NCBI GenBank assembly: GCA_035551995.1
Contig: DASZME010000054.1
Location: 1-19,650 of the forward strand
Direction: 5' to 3'
Source: RYN-428 sp035551995
Lineage (GTDB): Bacteria > Planctomycetota > Phycisphaerae > Tepidisphaerales > Tepidisphaeraceae
Length of the DNA: 19,650 bases
The position numbers and the translations under genes are program-made. The notes under the pieces were generated by a model. That model was given only the letters and a program-made list of their open reading frames with translations. It was not told the DNA's origin and ran no database searches. Positions 1 through 7,917 of this stretch are shown one piece after another (position 1 is the stretch's first letter; each line of letters starts with the position of its first letter).

Positions 1-42
1 TCGTGAATTTACCACGGGCTTTACCGCCGTCCGATAGATTAT

Positions 43-3000
43 TCATTCTTCCCACTCGCACAGCGACTCGACGTACGCCGCCGATCCGTCGCGAAGCCAT
101 CCGTCCAGCTGCGCCTGATCTTTAAGCTGCTGGCCGCGCGCCCGCGGTACGACGGCATAACCCGATTCCACCTCCGGCAGCGCGCTCATGTCGCCCCATA
201 ATTTTTCAAACTGCGCGACTGGAAACACATCCTCCTGCCCATGCCCCCATCGTTTCTTGACATCCTTCAGCGTGATGTACGTCGGCATCCTGTTGCCGAC
301 AACCCGAATGGCGCCGGCGACGCGCTGGGCGTCGGACAGCGTCGTTCGATCAAGCTCGAAAATGGCCAGCAATTGATCGATGTCGATCCAGGTCGTCATC
401 GTGTTGTAGTACGAGAGATTGAACTCGTCTTGTTCGCGCGGAATCGCAAGACTTTCAACAAGTCGCACCTTCTCGTTCACGCGCGCCAAGCCGCCGCCGC
501 GATCGTCGATCCGGCGGTGGATCACTTCAAACGTCAATGCCGACCCCCGCGCGATGTGAAAACCCAGCAAAAGCGGATCGACGTCGGCGCCCACCGTATC
601 GATGTTGTGTAACATGAGATACTTTAGTTGCGGGCGCTCGCGGAGAAGCCTTTCCAATACGCCGTTGCGCAAAAGATTCGGCACTTCAAACCAGTGGCCG
701 ACCGGATGAAGACACTGCGACGGCACGTTGTCGATGTAGTCGCTTGCTTCGCCGGTGCTCCTGGCCCAGCCGATCAGGGCGGTATGCAGGCTCTCGCGCA
801 CCTTCTGCTGCTGCTCATCCAAAATGCGTTGCGGCAATTCTTCCCAGGCGAATCGCAGGTCGCGCTCCATCGGTACCATGCGGAGCCCGACCGATTTCCC
901 CGACGACAGTCGAAGGGGCCCTTCGTAGCCATAATTGCTCCTGGCCCGAAGGAAATCCGTGATCGGCTGATGCGTGAGATAACTGGTCGCGATAATGTGC
1001 GGCAGGGGGGCGCCGAACATTCGCCCCACCTTGCGGCTCTTGGCGAGATGCGTCTCGATAAACGTGCGATGCTTGCCGCCCAGTTTGCAAAACGGATGCA
1101 GCGCCTTGACGACGCCTGCCCCCTGCGTCCACCGGCTTCCCGCGCCGGCGGCCAAAGATATCACGCCGACCGCGCCCGCTCGCAGCGCGTCGGCGCCCAA
1201 TGCCGTCCACTCCCTGAGCTGCGTCGAATTTCGACGCGTAAACGCCGCCGCGTCCGACAAATCCGCCACGTCCCCCGCTTCGACGTCTTCGATCACCGTG
1301 CTGGCGGGAAGTCGATTCTGCGCCAATCCCGTCCGCCCGCCCTTGAGGTCCAAGCGAATTTGCTCGTGCAGTTCGCCGTCGAATCCGAATTCGTCGAGCA
1401 TGATCAGCAGATTTTGCCCGCTGGAACTTCCGGCGCGTCCGCGCGGGATCAGACGATCAAAGAGCGTTTCGACCATGCCGCCCAGGGCCGGATCGGTGCG
1501 GCAGGCCGCCCCGAATCGATCCAGTTCCGCGCGCCGGGCGGGCGTCAGTTGCCGCGGATCGGTCCGCAACCATTGCGGCGCCATGAACGCGTAATACGAC
1601 GCCGGAAGCAACGCGCATTCGCCCGGCGCCAGGTCGGCGAAGGTGCCGTGCGGATTGATGGCGAAGTCATAGACGACCGGCTCCATCGCGAACGGCAACG
1701 CGCTTTGCAGTTCGCGTTTCACCGCGCTCATGGTCTCCTGAAGAAAACGCTGCGCCTCGGCCTTGCGCGCCGGAGCGAAGATGAAACCCATTCCGCCGCC
1801 GGACATTCCCCCAAGCATCCAGAATCCCCAGAAATCGCCGGCGAATTTTTCTTTCACGCGAGTGATCAGCGTTTCGGTGTAGTAGGTGCTCGCCCATGGG
1901 ATGATGGTTTGAATCGGCCCGAAAAAGTTCCGCGTGGTGGCGGCGCCGATGGCTTTCACGTCATCGGTCTTGAGCGCCGCGAGAATGGTTTCCAGAATCC
2001 CGATGGCCTGGCCGCGGGCCTCCCACTCCTTTTCGCTGCGCAGCAGGTATTTCTCGGTGACCATTTCCAAAATAGGCCCGACATTCTGCGCCATCCCGCC
2101 GTGGACGAGCACCAGGCTTTCTTGCAAATGTTTGCGGACGGATTCGGGAGCGTCGGCGTTGTCGAGAATTTTGTGCGTCGGGAGCAGCCGCCCCCGGCTC
2201 ACGCCGAACTCCGGATCGCCTTCTTCCGCGGGCGAGCCTTTGATGAGTTTCATCCCCGGCCAGATGCCGCCGGAGTCCTGCCACCCGCCGCCCGATCCGC
2301 CAATCCATTCGCCGAGAATCGCCCGGGCGGCGACCAATCGGCGCTCGTCCTCGCGCAGCGGTCCGGTAAGGCTCTTGGCTTGCCCCGTCGCCCGCATGCA
2401 GGCGGAAATCAACGATCCGAGCAAGTTGGTCGAAACCGCCAGCCGTGATCCCTTGGGAATGTTGTTCACGCTGCTGACGATCTCCAGACCCAGCCCCGGC
2501 CCGACGACCCGGCTCAGCAACTCCGCCAGAGTTCGTCCCGATCCCTCCACGCCCGGCGGAACGATTCCCGCCGCGATCACCGCCGCCTTGAGCAACCCAA
2601 GATAATCGCGCGCAAAATCAAACACTTCCGGCAAGCTGGATATCGTCGCCTGCGTCGCCAGATCGACGCTCACCAGCCGCAACACCGGCTCATCGATCAC
2701 GCGCAGATACGCCTCGACCGGCGGCTTGGGCGCCGCGTCGCGCCCATGCACGGCCAGGTCGATCGACACGTTCAGCACCCGCGCGCCTTGCGGGAAATCC
2801 ATCCCCAGGAAAAAGATATCGCTCCAGGCGCTGTGCGTCAGGTCCATTCGCACCGGCGTCTTTTCCGCAAGAATCGGAAATGAACCGTCCGCGCTCCGCC
2901 GGAGCAGCTCCGGACAAATCCGCAACGGCTGATCCGCCGGGTGCCCGATGCGAAACATCCACTGATTTCCCCGCACGCTCCGCACGCTTCGGCGGACTTG

Positions 3001-3420
3001 GTTGGCCAGCGTTTGAAACGCTAGATCGTGAAACGCCCCGGCCAGCGCGCTGCTGATGGCGTCGCTGGGTCCGTCCTGCGTCTGAACCTCGAGAAAAGTC
3101 TCGATCGCTTCTTCGAATCGCCGGGTGAGCAGGTTGTTGTATCCCTCGAAGGGGACATGTCCGCCGGGCTTCATGCCCGGCTTGTTGGGCAGGTGAAAAC
3201 GGTGAATGGCATAGAGAAAAAACAGGGCGCGAACGCGTTGATAGAGGTTGTCGCTCTTGCGTCGAAACGCGTCGAGCGCGTCGCACTCGGACATGAGTTG
3301 ATCGACCGAGGCGGCGCGTGCAAAAGCGTCCAGCGAAAGATCGCGCACGGTCGGATCGGCGGACGTGATAATGCGAATCAGCTCGGTTTCCATAGCGTTG
3401 ACGTCAAGTTTCTCGCACAC
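43..3420 (-). CDS. GHMP-type sugar kinase / UDPGP-type nucleotidyltransferase fusion
   Basis: A predicted cytoplasmic two-domain protein of 1,125 residues. Residues about 150-600 look like a GHMP sugar kinase of the fucokinase/heptokinase group: PVRMDLTHSAWSD (189-201), the ATP-loop region at 322-335, GGGWQDSGGI (377-386) and GGMSGGGMGF (537-546). Residues about 745-1080 look like a UTP-sugar-1-phosphate uridylyltransferase: LAAGAGSRW (756-764), VKALHPF (771-777), HPVGHWFEVP (905-914), HNIDTVGADVD (938-948) and YYNTMTTWIDID (1004-1015). Inference: it phosphorylates a sugar at C1 and then makes the NDP-sugar. This would be the reverse domain order to Bacteroides FKP, where the pyrophosphorylase is N-terminal. 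Oddity: the kinase loop usually read as GSGLGTSS is GSRLAVST here. Start: GTG at 3420, with only a weak GGA upstream; ATG at 3393 is the alternative. It follows the GalU-like gene after a repeat-filled 159-base gap. The sugar substrate cannot be told from the sequence. Confidence 0.8.
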   Translation of the reverse strand: MCEKLDVNAMETELIRIITSADPTVRDLSLDAFARAASVDQLMSECDALDAFRRKSDNLYQRVRALFFLYAIHRFHLPNKPGMKPGGHVPFEGYNNLLTRRFEEAIETFLEVQTQDGPSDAISSALAGAFHDLAFQTLANQVRRSVRSVRGNQWMFRIGHPADQPLRICPELLRRSADGSFPILAEKTPVRMDLTHSAWSDIFFLGMDFPQGARVLNVSIDLAVHGRDAAPKPPVEAYLRVIDEPVLRLVSVDLATQATISSLPEVFDFARDYLGLLKAAVIAAGIVPPGVEGSGRTLAELLSRVVGPGLGLEIVSSVNNIPKGSRLAVSTNLLGSLISACMRATGQAKSLTGPLREDERRLVAARAILGEWIGGSGGGWQDSGGIWPGMKLIKGSPAEEGDPEFGVSRGRLLPTHKILDNADAPESVRKHLQESLVLVHGGMAQNVGPILEMVTEKYLLRSEKEWEARGQAIGILETILAALKTDDVKAIGAATTRNFFGPIQTIIPWASTYYTETLITRVKEKFAGDFWGFWMLGGMSGGGMGFIFAPARKAEAQRFLQETMSAVKRELQSALPFAMEPVVYDFAINPHGTFADLAPGECALLPASYYAFMAPQWLRTDPRQLTPARRAELDRFGAACRTDPALGGMVETLFDRLIPRGRAGSSSGQNLLIMLDEFGFDGELHEQIRLDLKGGRTGLAQNRLPASTVIEDVEAGDVADLSDAAAFTRRNSTQLREWTALGADALRAGAVGVISLAAGAGSRWTQGAGVVKALHPFCKLGGKHRTFIETHLAKSRKVGRMFGAPLPHIIATSYLTHQPITDFLRARSNYGYEGPLRLSSGKSVGLRMVPMERDLRFAWEELPQRILDEQQQKVRESLHTALIGWARSTGEASDYIDNVPSQCLHPVGHWFEVPNLLRNGVLERLLRERPQLKYLMLHNIDTVGADVDPLLLGFHIARGSALTFEVIHRRIDDRGGGLARVNEKVRLVESLAIPREQDEFNLSYYNTMTTWIDIDQLLAIFELDRTTLSDAQRVAGAIRVVGNRMPTYITLKDVKKRWGHGQEDVFPVAQFEKLWGDMSALPEVESGYAVVPRARGQQLKDQAQLDGWLRDGSAAYVESLCEWEE

Positions 3421-3459
3421 GTTCCGATTGACCGTCCCGTGATTGGATTTGTTTATTGA

Positions 3460-3554
3460 TAGCGGCCCCGCTCGCGGGGGCGCATGGTCTGCATGTTCGA
3501 CGAATTATCGACTTCGCGCGCCTTACAGTGCCCCGCAAGCGGGTCCGCTAAACG
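3460..3554. repeat. BIME-like inverted pair of REP-like palindromes, copy 1
   Basis: Two arms in opposite orientation lie in the gap between the GalU-like gene and the kinase fusion. The right arm (3530-3554) reads CCCCGCAAGCGGG, then T, then CCGCTAAACG. The left arm (3460-3482) read on the minus strand has CCCCGCGAGCGGGG followed by CCGCTA. Each arm is itself a GC-rich palindrome, and the pair is separated by about 47 bases. The same arrangement recurs at 11429-11534. This is the layout of bacterial interspersed mosaic elements built from REP sequences. Confidence 0.7.
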
Positions 3555-3579
3555 TTGACGCATGTTTTTTACCGGAACA

Positions 3580-4446
3580 TCACCTTCCCACCGTGGCCTC
3601 TCCGCGCTCGCGGGCGGCCAGAAGCTCGATCATCTGGGCGAGAATTTCGTCGCGATCCGAGCCGTCCAGTCCCAAGGCGAGCTGCGCGTAGAGCAATCCG
3701 TAACGAACGCCGATGTTGTAACGCAGCCCTTGCGCCTCCAGCGCCAAATATCGTTCCTTGGCGGCCAGTCGCGCCAGCGCCGGGGAAAGCTGCACCATCT
3801 TTCCTTCTTTCTGATTGCGGACGTCGTCGTCCAGCAATTGCATCACGGCCGGCGTCAAGACATGCATGCCGAAAAAGCAGAGGTAATAGCCGGCACGCAA
3901 TCCCGGCACGATAAGGGTCTGTTCGGCTTCCGTCGGCGTCGGCTTTTCGACCACGTTTTCCACTTCATACAGCCGATTCTCGGCCGGCACGCGGCGGCCG
4001 CCCACGACGCCGTATTGCGTGAGTAAATTCTCCCGCGTCGGTTGCACCGCCGACACGCTGCACGCTTGCGCCTCGGCCACCTCCACAAGCTGCCGGGCGC
4101 ACCGCACGCTGCCCCGGCTCACATACAGATGATCGCTGACCAGGTGCAGGAACGGATCGTCGCCGACGTACGATTTGGCGCAGTGAAGGGCATGGCCATA
4201 TCCCAGGGGCTTTGGCTGTTCGACGAAATGAATCCGCCCGGAAAGATCGCCCGCCGCCTCGGCGTAAGAACGCTCGTGGCCGGGGCTCACGACCAGGCAG
4301 ACGCTTTCGACGCCGGCGCTGAGCGCCTCGTCAAGAATGATCTGCATGGCGGTCTTCTGAACCCCATCCCGATCCACCAGCGTCTGCAACGGCAGCCCAT
4401 GCTGCCCCCGAGCGGCGGCGGTTATCACTGCTTTGCGGACTTTCAT
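3580..4446 (-). CDS. GalU-like sugar-phosphate nucleotidyltransferase, divergent signature loop
   Basis: A 288-residue protein of the GalU branch of the nucleotidyltransferase superfamily, whose usual reaction is UTP + glucose-1-phosphate to UDP-glucose. Support: VITAA near residues 7-11, EQPKPLGYGHALHCA (76-90), VSDHLY (103-108), VENVVEKP (162-169) and YNIGVRYG (243-250, matching the DIGxxxGY motif). Oddity: the strongly conserved AAGLGTRFLP-type nucleotide loop is replaced by AAARGQHGLP (10-19), so activity or donor nucleotide may differ. Start: ATG at 4446, because GGAGG lies nine bases upstream and GalU homology begins there; an in-frame extension upstream is not supported. It is the first gene of a probable minus-strand unit with the kinase/pyrophosphorylase fusion, which suggests a shared nucleotide-sugar pathway. 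The family is fairly sure; the exact reaction is not. Confidence 0.8.
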   Translation of the reverse strand: MKVRKAVITAAARGQHGLPLQTLVDRDGVQKTAMQIILDEALSAGVESVCLVVSPGHERSYAEAAGDLSGRIHFVEQPKPLGYGHALHCAKSYVGDDPFLHLVSDHLYVSRGSVRCARQLVEVAEAQACSVSAVQPTRENLLTQYGVVGGRRVPAENRLYEVENVVEKPTPTEAEQTLIVPGLRAGYYLCFFGMHVLTPAVMQLLDDDVRNQKEGKMVQLSPALARLAAKERYLALEAQGLRYNIGVRYGLLYAQLALGLDGSDRDEILAQMIELLAARERGEATVGR

Positions 4447-4537
4447 TTGCGACAGCCTCCAGGAAGCGCACGAGCATGGCACATTAGAGATCGGATTTCA
4501 ACGCGTGCGAGCATCTACGAAACCGCCCGCCGCTCGC

Positions 4538-4543
4538 TATAAT
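4538..4543 (+). promoter_or_regulatory. -10 box immediately upstream of recQ
   Basis: A perfect TATAAT ends 11 bases before the recQ start codon. No good -35 hexamer is seen 16-18 bases upstream, and no Shine-Dalgarno sequence lies before the ATG. Transcription from this box would begin near 4550, giving a leaderless or nearly leaderless message. Inference from sequence only. Confidence 0.5.
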
Positions 4544-4554
4544 GCCCCGAACAG

Positions 4555-6489
4555 ATGCCGGACCTTCGCGAACATTTGCAGAATCTTTTCGGGCTTGATG
4601 ACTTCCGCGTCGCGCAGCGCGAGGTAATCGAAGACGTCTTGCGCGGGCGCGACGTGATGTGCGTCATGCCGACGGGAGCGGGAAAAAGCCTGTGCTATCA
4701 GCTTCCCGCCGCCATCGACGAGGGATTGACGCTGGTGGTTTCGCCGCTCATTTCGCTGATGGAGGATCAGGTTCAGCAGCTTCGCGACGCGGGTATCAGA
4801 GCGGCGTATCTCAACAGCACGCTGAGCGCCGGACTGCGCCGAGAGATCATGGCCGAAGTGGAGCGGGGATTCGACGGCTTGCTCTATGTGGCGCCCGAAC
4901 GATTCTTCGCGGCGGATTTTCAGGAACTGATGCCGCGATTGCGGCCGAAGTTTTTCGCCATCGACGAGGCACACTGCGTCAGCCAATGGGGACACGATTT
5001 TCGTCCGGAGTATTCACGGCTCGGCGAGGTTCGCGAAAAACTCGGCTCCCCGCCCTGCATCGCCCTGACGGCCACCGCCACCGAAGACGTTCGAACGGAC
5101 ATCATCCACCAGCTTCGGCTCAATGAGCCGACAATCGTCATCACGGGGTTTGATCGCACGAACCTGTCTTATCAGTGCCGCCGGATGTCGAAGAACGCGG
5201 AGAAAGGCGCGGAGTTGATGTCGCTGTTGCGCGGGGAGCCGGGCGGGTCGATCGTCTATTGCGCGACGCGAAAAGCGGTGGATGAAGTGACGTCGCTCCT
5301 GTCGTCGAACCTGCGCGACCGGCCGATTTTTGCCTACCACGGCGGGATGGATCTGGCGGCGCGAACCGCCAATCAGGAACGCTTCATGAATACGCCACGC
5401 GCGGTGGCGGTCGCCACGAACGCGTTTGGGATGGGAATCAATAAACCCGATATTCGCCTGGTCGTTCATTATAATATCCCCGGCACGCTTGAGGCCTATT
5501 ACCAGGAAGCGGGGCGGGCGGGACGCGATGGATTGCCGTCCACTTGCGTGTTGCTGTTCAGCTATCAGGACCGTTACACGCAGCAATTTTTTATCGACAA
5601 GATCGGCGAAGACCGGGAAAACGCCGACCCTCGCGTCATTCAGGATTTGAAGGACCATGCCACCGTTAAGTTGGACTTGATGATCCGCTACGCGCAAACG
5701 CACAGTTGCCGCCGGCGGATGATTCTGAGCTATTTCGGCGACGAATCGGACGTGATCGCCTGCGTGTGCGATGTCTGCCGGCGCGGGCGTCCGATGTCCG
5801 CGGGCCAGGAATCGACGAACGTGCAGGCCGTCATCGGCGATGAAGCGATCCTGCTCTGCCGGCAACTGTTGTCGGCCATCGCGAGATTGAACGGAAAGTT
5901 CGGCGTCGGCGTGGTCGCCGAGGTGCTGGCCGGCAGCGAAAATGAAAAATCGCAGCGGTGGGAGTTCAATAAGCTGTCGGTCTTCGGGCTTCTTAAGGCT
6001 CATCCGATCAAGCGGATCGTGGCGATGCTGCATCGCCTGATGGAAGCGGGATTGGCTCGCCAGCGCGATCCGGAGGGGATGAAATTCCGTCCGGTGGTGG
6101 AATTGACCGGCGCCGGGGTGGCGGTCATGAAAGGCGAACAGTTGCCCCCGGCGTCGCTGGCCGACTTGCTGCCGCGGCGGGTTGAAGCGAGGCCGAGCGC
6201 GCCGTCCTCATTTCGGCGGATCGTACCCGCTGGGCGCGACGAAGCCGAAAGCGCCGATTCGCTTTCGCCCGACGCGATGCGGCGATTCGACCGATTGCGC
6301 GCCATGCGGCTGCAGATTTCGCGAGATAAAAAGCTGCCGCCCTATTGCATCTGTCACGACGCGACCTTGAAGTTGATCGCCCATCATTCGCCGGGAAGCG
6401 TCGCGGCTCTGGAACAGGTAAAAGGGATGGGACCATACAAGGTAAAAATGTACGGCGACGCGTTGCTTGGGGCGCTGCGGGAGGAATAA
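4555..6489 (+). CDS. recQ: ATP-dependent DNA helicase RecQ
   Basis: A 644-residue superfamily 2 3'-5' DNA helicase acting in recombination and replication-fork repair. Visible in order: FRVAQREVI (17-25, motif 0), PTGAGKS Walker A (39-45), DEAH box (137-140) leading into the aromatic-rich loop CVSQWGHDFRPEY (141-153), TATAT (172-176), the second RecA fold with YHGGM (261-265) and ATNAFGMGINKPDIR (287-301), and the arginine-finger motif QEAGRAGRDG (317-326). Next come the RecQ-Ct zinc region (Cys385, 403, 405, 408), a winged-helix segment, and a C-terminal HRDC domain (about 570-644). Length is normal for RecQ with one HRDC. Oddity: the cysteine cluster is C-x-C-x2-C instead of the common C-x2-C-x2-C. 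It is divergent from the GalU-like gene. The start has no Shine-Dalgarno. Confidence 0.96.
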   Translation: MPDLREHLQNLFGLDDFRVAQREVIEDVLRGRDVMCVMPTGAGKSLCYQLPAAIDEGLTLVVSPLISLMEDQVQQLRDAGIRAAYLNSTLSAGLRREIMAEVERGFDGLLYVAPERFFAADFQELMPRLRPKFFAIDEAHCVSQWGHDFRPEYSRLGEVREKLGSPPCIALTATATEDVRTDIIHQLRLNEPTIVITGFDRTNLSYQCRRMSKNAEKGAELMSLLRGEPGGSIVYCATRKAVDEVTSLLSSNLRDRPIFAYHGGMDLAARTANQERFMNTPRAVAVATNAFGMGINKPDIRLVVHYNIPGTLEAYYQEAGRAGRDGLPSTCVLLFSYQDRYTQQFFIDKIGEDRENADPRVIQDLKDHATVKLDLMIRYAQTHSCRRRMILSYFGDESDVIACVCDVCRRGRPMSAGQESTNVQAVIGDEAILLCRQLLSAIARLNGKFGVGVVAEVLAGSENEKSQRWEFNKLSVFGLLKAHPIKRIVAMLHRLMEAGLARQRDPEGMKFRPVVELTGAGVAVMKGEQLPPASLADLLPRRVEARPSAPSSFRRIVPAGRDEAESADSLSPDAMRRFDRLRAMRLQISRDKKLPPYCICHDATLKLIAHHSPGSVAALEQVKGMGPYKVKMYGDALLGALREE

Positions 6490-6567
6490 CCGCGCACCCC
6501 AACCCGGTTGACGCGCGCGACGGTTCGTGCGACATTTAACTTGGATGGATCGGCCCGGAGGGAACCC

Positions 6568-6858
6568 ATGAATTCGAATTTATCCCAAGCGAAAAATCGA
6601 TTGAGTGAAGTGCTGACGCTCGCCGACGTTGAGGCTCAAACAATTGTTCGACGCGATCGCACGTATGTCCTGATGACGGCGGACGAGTACAGAAAATTAA
6701 AGGGCGATGAACCAACCTTTACGGAGTTTTTGATCGAGAGCGGCCCAAGATTCGATGAACTGGCGCCGATGAAGCGCAGCTCGAAGCGCCGTGAGATCGA
6801 AGCGTGGCTCGCTGTGGCGAAGGCAAAGGACGTCGCCTACCTCCCCAGGACGGATTGA
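6568..6858 (+). CDS. Phd/YefM-family antitoxin (orphaned)
   Basis: A 96-residue small protein whose first 45 residues match the Phd/YefM DNA-binding antitoxin pattern: NLSQAKNRLSEVL (3-15), then VRRDRTYVLMTADEY (27-41). Such antitoxins bind their own promoter and neutralise a PIN or RelE toxin through their C-terminal tail. Start: ATG at 6568, because GGAGGG lies five bases upstream; an in-frame upstream extension has no family similarity. The last 20 or so residues overlap the remains of a toxin gene in another frame, so the natural C-terminus has probably been replaced by readthrough into toxin sequence after a deletion. The N-terminal domain is confident; whether the protein still functions is unknown. 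Confidence 0.75.
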   Translation: MNSNLSQAKNRLSEVLTLADVEAQTIVRRDRTYVLMTADEYRKLKGDEPTFTEFLIESGPRFDELAPMKRSSKRREIEAWLAVAKAKDVAYLPRTD

Positions 6859-6959
6859 TCGCCGCCACGTCGATACGCCACGGTTTGCACCTGGTGACCA
6901 GGAACGTCAAAGATTTTGAATGGACCGGCGCGCTTCTCATCAATCCGTGGGAACCGTGA
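6795..6959 (+). pseudogene. PIN-domain toxin remnant (VapC/FitB-like C-terminus)
   Basis: In the frame ending at TGA 6957-6959 the DNA encodes GKGRRLPPQDGLIAATS, then HGLHLVTRNVKDF, then GALLINPWEP. This is the characteristic last third of a VapC/FitB-like PIN ribonuclease, including the conserved D of the DGLIAAT segment and the TRN-DF motif. There is no start codon with a ribosome site, and the N-terminal half, with the first catalytic aspartate, is absent; a TGA at 6792-6794 closes the frame upstream. The recognisable part begins near 6822. It overlaps the antitoxin by about 60 bases. The best reading is a deletion that removed the toxin N-terminus and left the antitoxin. Confidence 0.75.
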
Positions 6960-7052
6960 TGCCCAAGCCAACCGCAGTCGGCCGCTATGAGGGGGCACGA
7001 GCGGCGAGTAACCGCCGGGCGCACGCCTCGCAAGAGACCTTCCACCCGGCGT

Positions 7053-7667
7053 TCACCTTGGCGATTTCACCTGGTATTCCATCTGCTGGGCGGCGCCTTG
7101 ATACCACGCGGGCGGCGCATGCGTGAAGGGGTGAAAGCCGTTTATCAGCGTCAGCAGACCGATCACGCCGAAAAACATGGCGATCAGCCACGGGCCCTTG
7201 CTCTTGGCGCCGCTGGCGATCGTGCAGAGCACCACGCCCAGTTGAAGTGCCGTGAACGATATTTCGAACCAGAACCCGCGCTCGACCATCCGATTGCGGT
7301 TGGCCTCGAATCCTTTTGCGTTTGCAAATTCCCGATCCTTCTTCTGCGATTCGTGAAGCGCCTCGGCGTCGAGCGTCTTCATCAGCTTGTCCATGGCCGC
7401 CGCGTTGGACTTCTCGCCGGACGATGTGTCGCGCAACGCGGCGGCCAGTTCGCGGATCTGACCGGCGGCGTGCTCCTTCATGCTATCGGACTGATAATAC
7501 GCCCAGGTATCGTTCACTTTTCCCTGTTCGAGAATGGCTTGCAGGTTCGATGCCCCCCATCTGCCGCTGGACAAAGCGGCGATGACCGCCAAAATCGCGG
7601 TGGTGCGGGTCGCCCAATCGAGCCAGCCGGGAGAGGATGCCTTGGTCGGCGGTGAAGTTTCTGTCAT
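7053..7667 (-). CDS. DUF4337-type membrane protein
   Basis: A 204-residue inner-membrane protein of unknown function resembling the DUF4337 family. It has a short hydrophilic N-terminus, a hydrophobic helix (about 22-38), the characteristic NDTWAYYQSDSMKEH stretch (52-66), a charged helical middle (70-130), and two C-terminal hydrophobic helices (about 134-152 and 160-178). The middle is rich in Ala, Lys and Glu and could form a coiled coil. Start: ATG at 7667; no clear Shine-Dalgarno is seen. It faces away from the rpmF promoter and is not obviously in an operon. No enzymatic motif is visible, and a function cannot be proposed beyond membrane localisation. Confidence 0.75.
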   Translation of the reverse strand: MTETSPPTKASSPGWLDWATRTTAILAVIAALSSGRWGASNLQAILEQGKVNDTWAYYQSDSMKEHAAGQIRELAAALRDTSSGEKSNAAAMDKLMKTLDAEALHESQKKDREFANAKGFEANRNRMVERGFWFEISFTALQLGVVLCTIASGAKSKGPWLIAMFFGVIGLLTLINGFHPFTHAPPAWYQGAAQQMEYQVKSPR

Positions 7668-7768
7668 TGATACGTTCTATCGCAAGCGGGTGAGTTTCGT
7701 CAAAAATGCCTTGCGCCGCCAAGCCCGAAAGACATCGCGGCGAGCGTCGCCGAATTTCCGTGGTCTGC

Positions 7769-7797
7769 TTGACAGAACCCCGCTTTATCTCTAACGT
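7769..7797 (+). promoter_or_regulatory. Candidate sigma-70 promoter for the rpmF-plsX-fab cluster
   Basis: A perfect -35 hexamer TTGACA (7769-7774) is followed after 17 bases by TAACGT (7792-7797), a weak -10 match. It lies about 120 bases before the rpmF start and is the only good -35 in the divergent gap. The long leader between it and rpmF shows no riboswitch that I recognise. Confidence 0.45.
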
Positions 7798-7917
7798 ACC
7801 CCTCTTTCGCCACGGCGGACGCTTCGTTCGTCGGCATCCGTTATTTGCGCCACGGACCTGAATATGGGCCGCCAGGTGAGCGGCCTTGGAGTGGTGTGCG
7901 CAAAGGAGTTTGATTTC

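Noticed and set aside
1..42. Terminator after the kinase fusion
   Set aside because: No GC stem followed by a T-run is visible in the few bases available before the window edge.
628..2448. 606-residue plus-strand open frame opposite the kinase/pyrophosphorylase gene
   Set aside because: It is rich in Arg, Ala, His and Pro with no family pattern. The opposite strand carries clear GHMP and UDPGP motifs over the same bases, so this is a GC-driven shadow.
3580..4446. Calling the GalU-like gene galU outright
   Set aside because: The signature nucleotide loop differs too much from true GalU to assign the reaction by name.
7798..7917. Riboswitch or ribosomal-protein leader before rpmF
   Set aside because: No conserved element or strong hairpin was recognised by eye; only the promoter-like hexamers upstream were kept.
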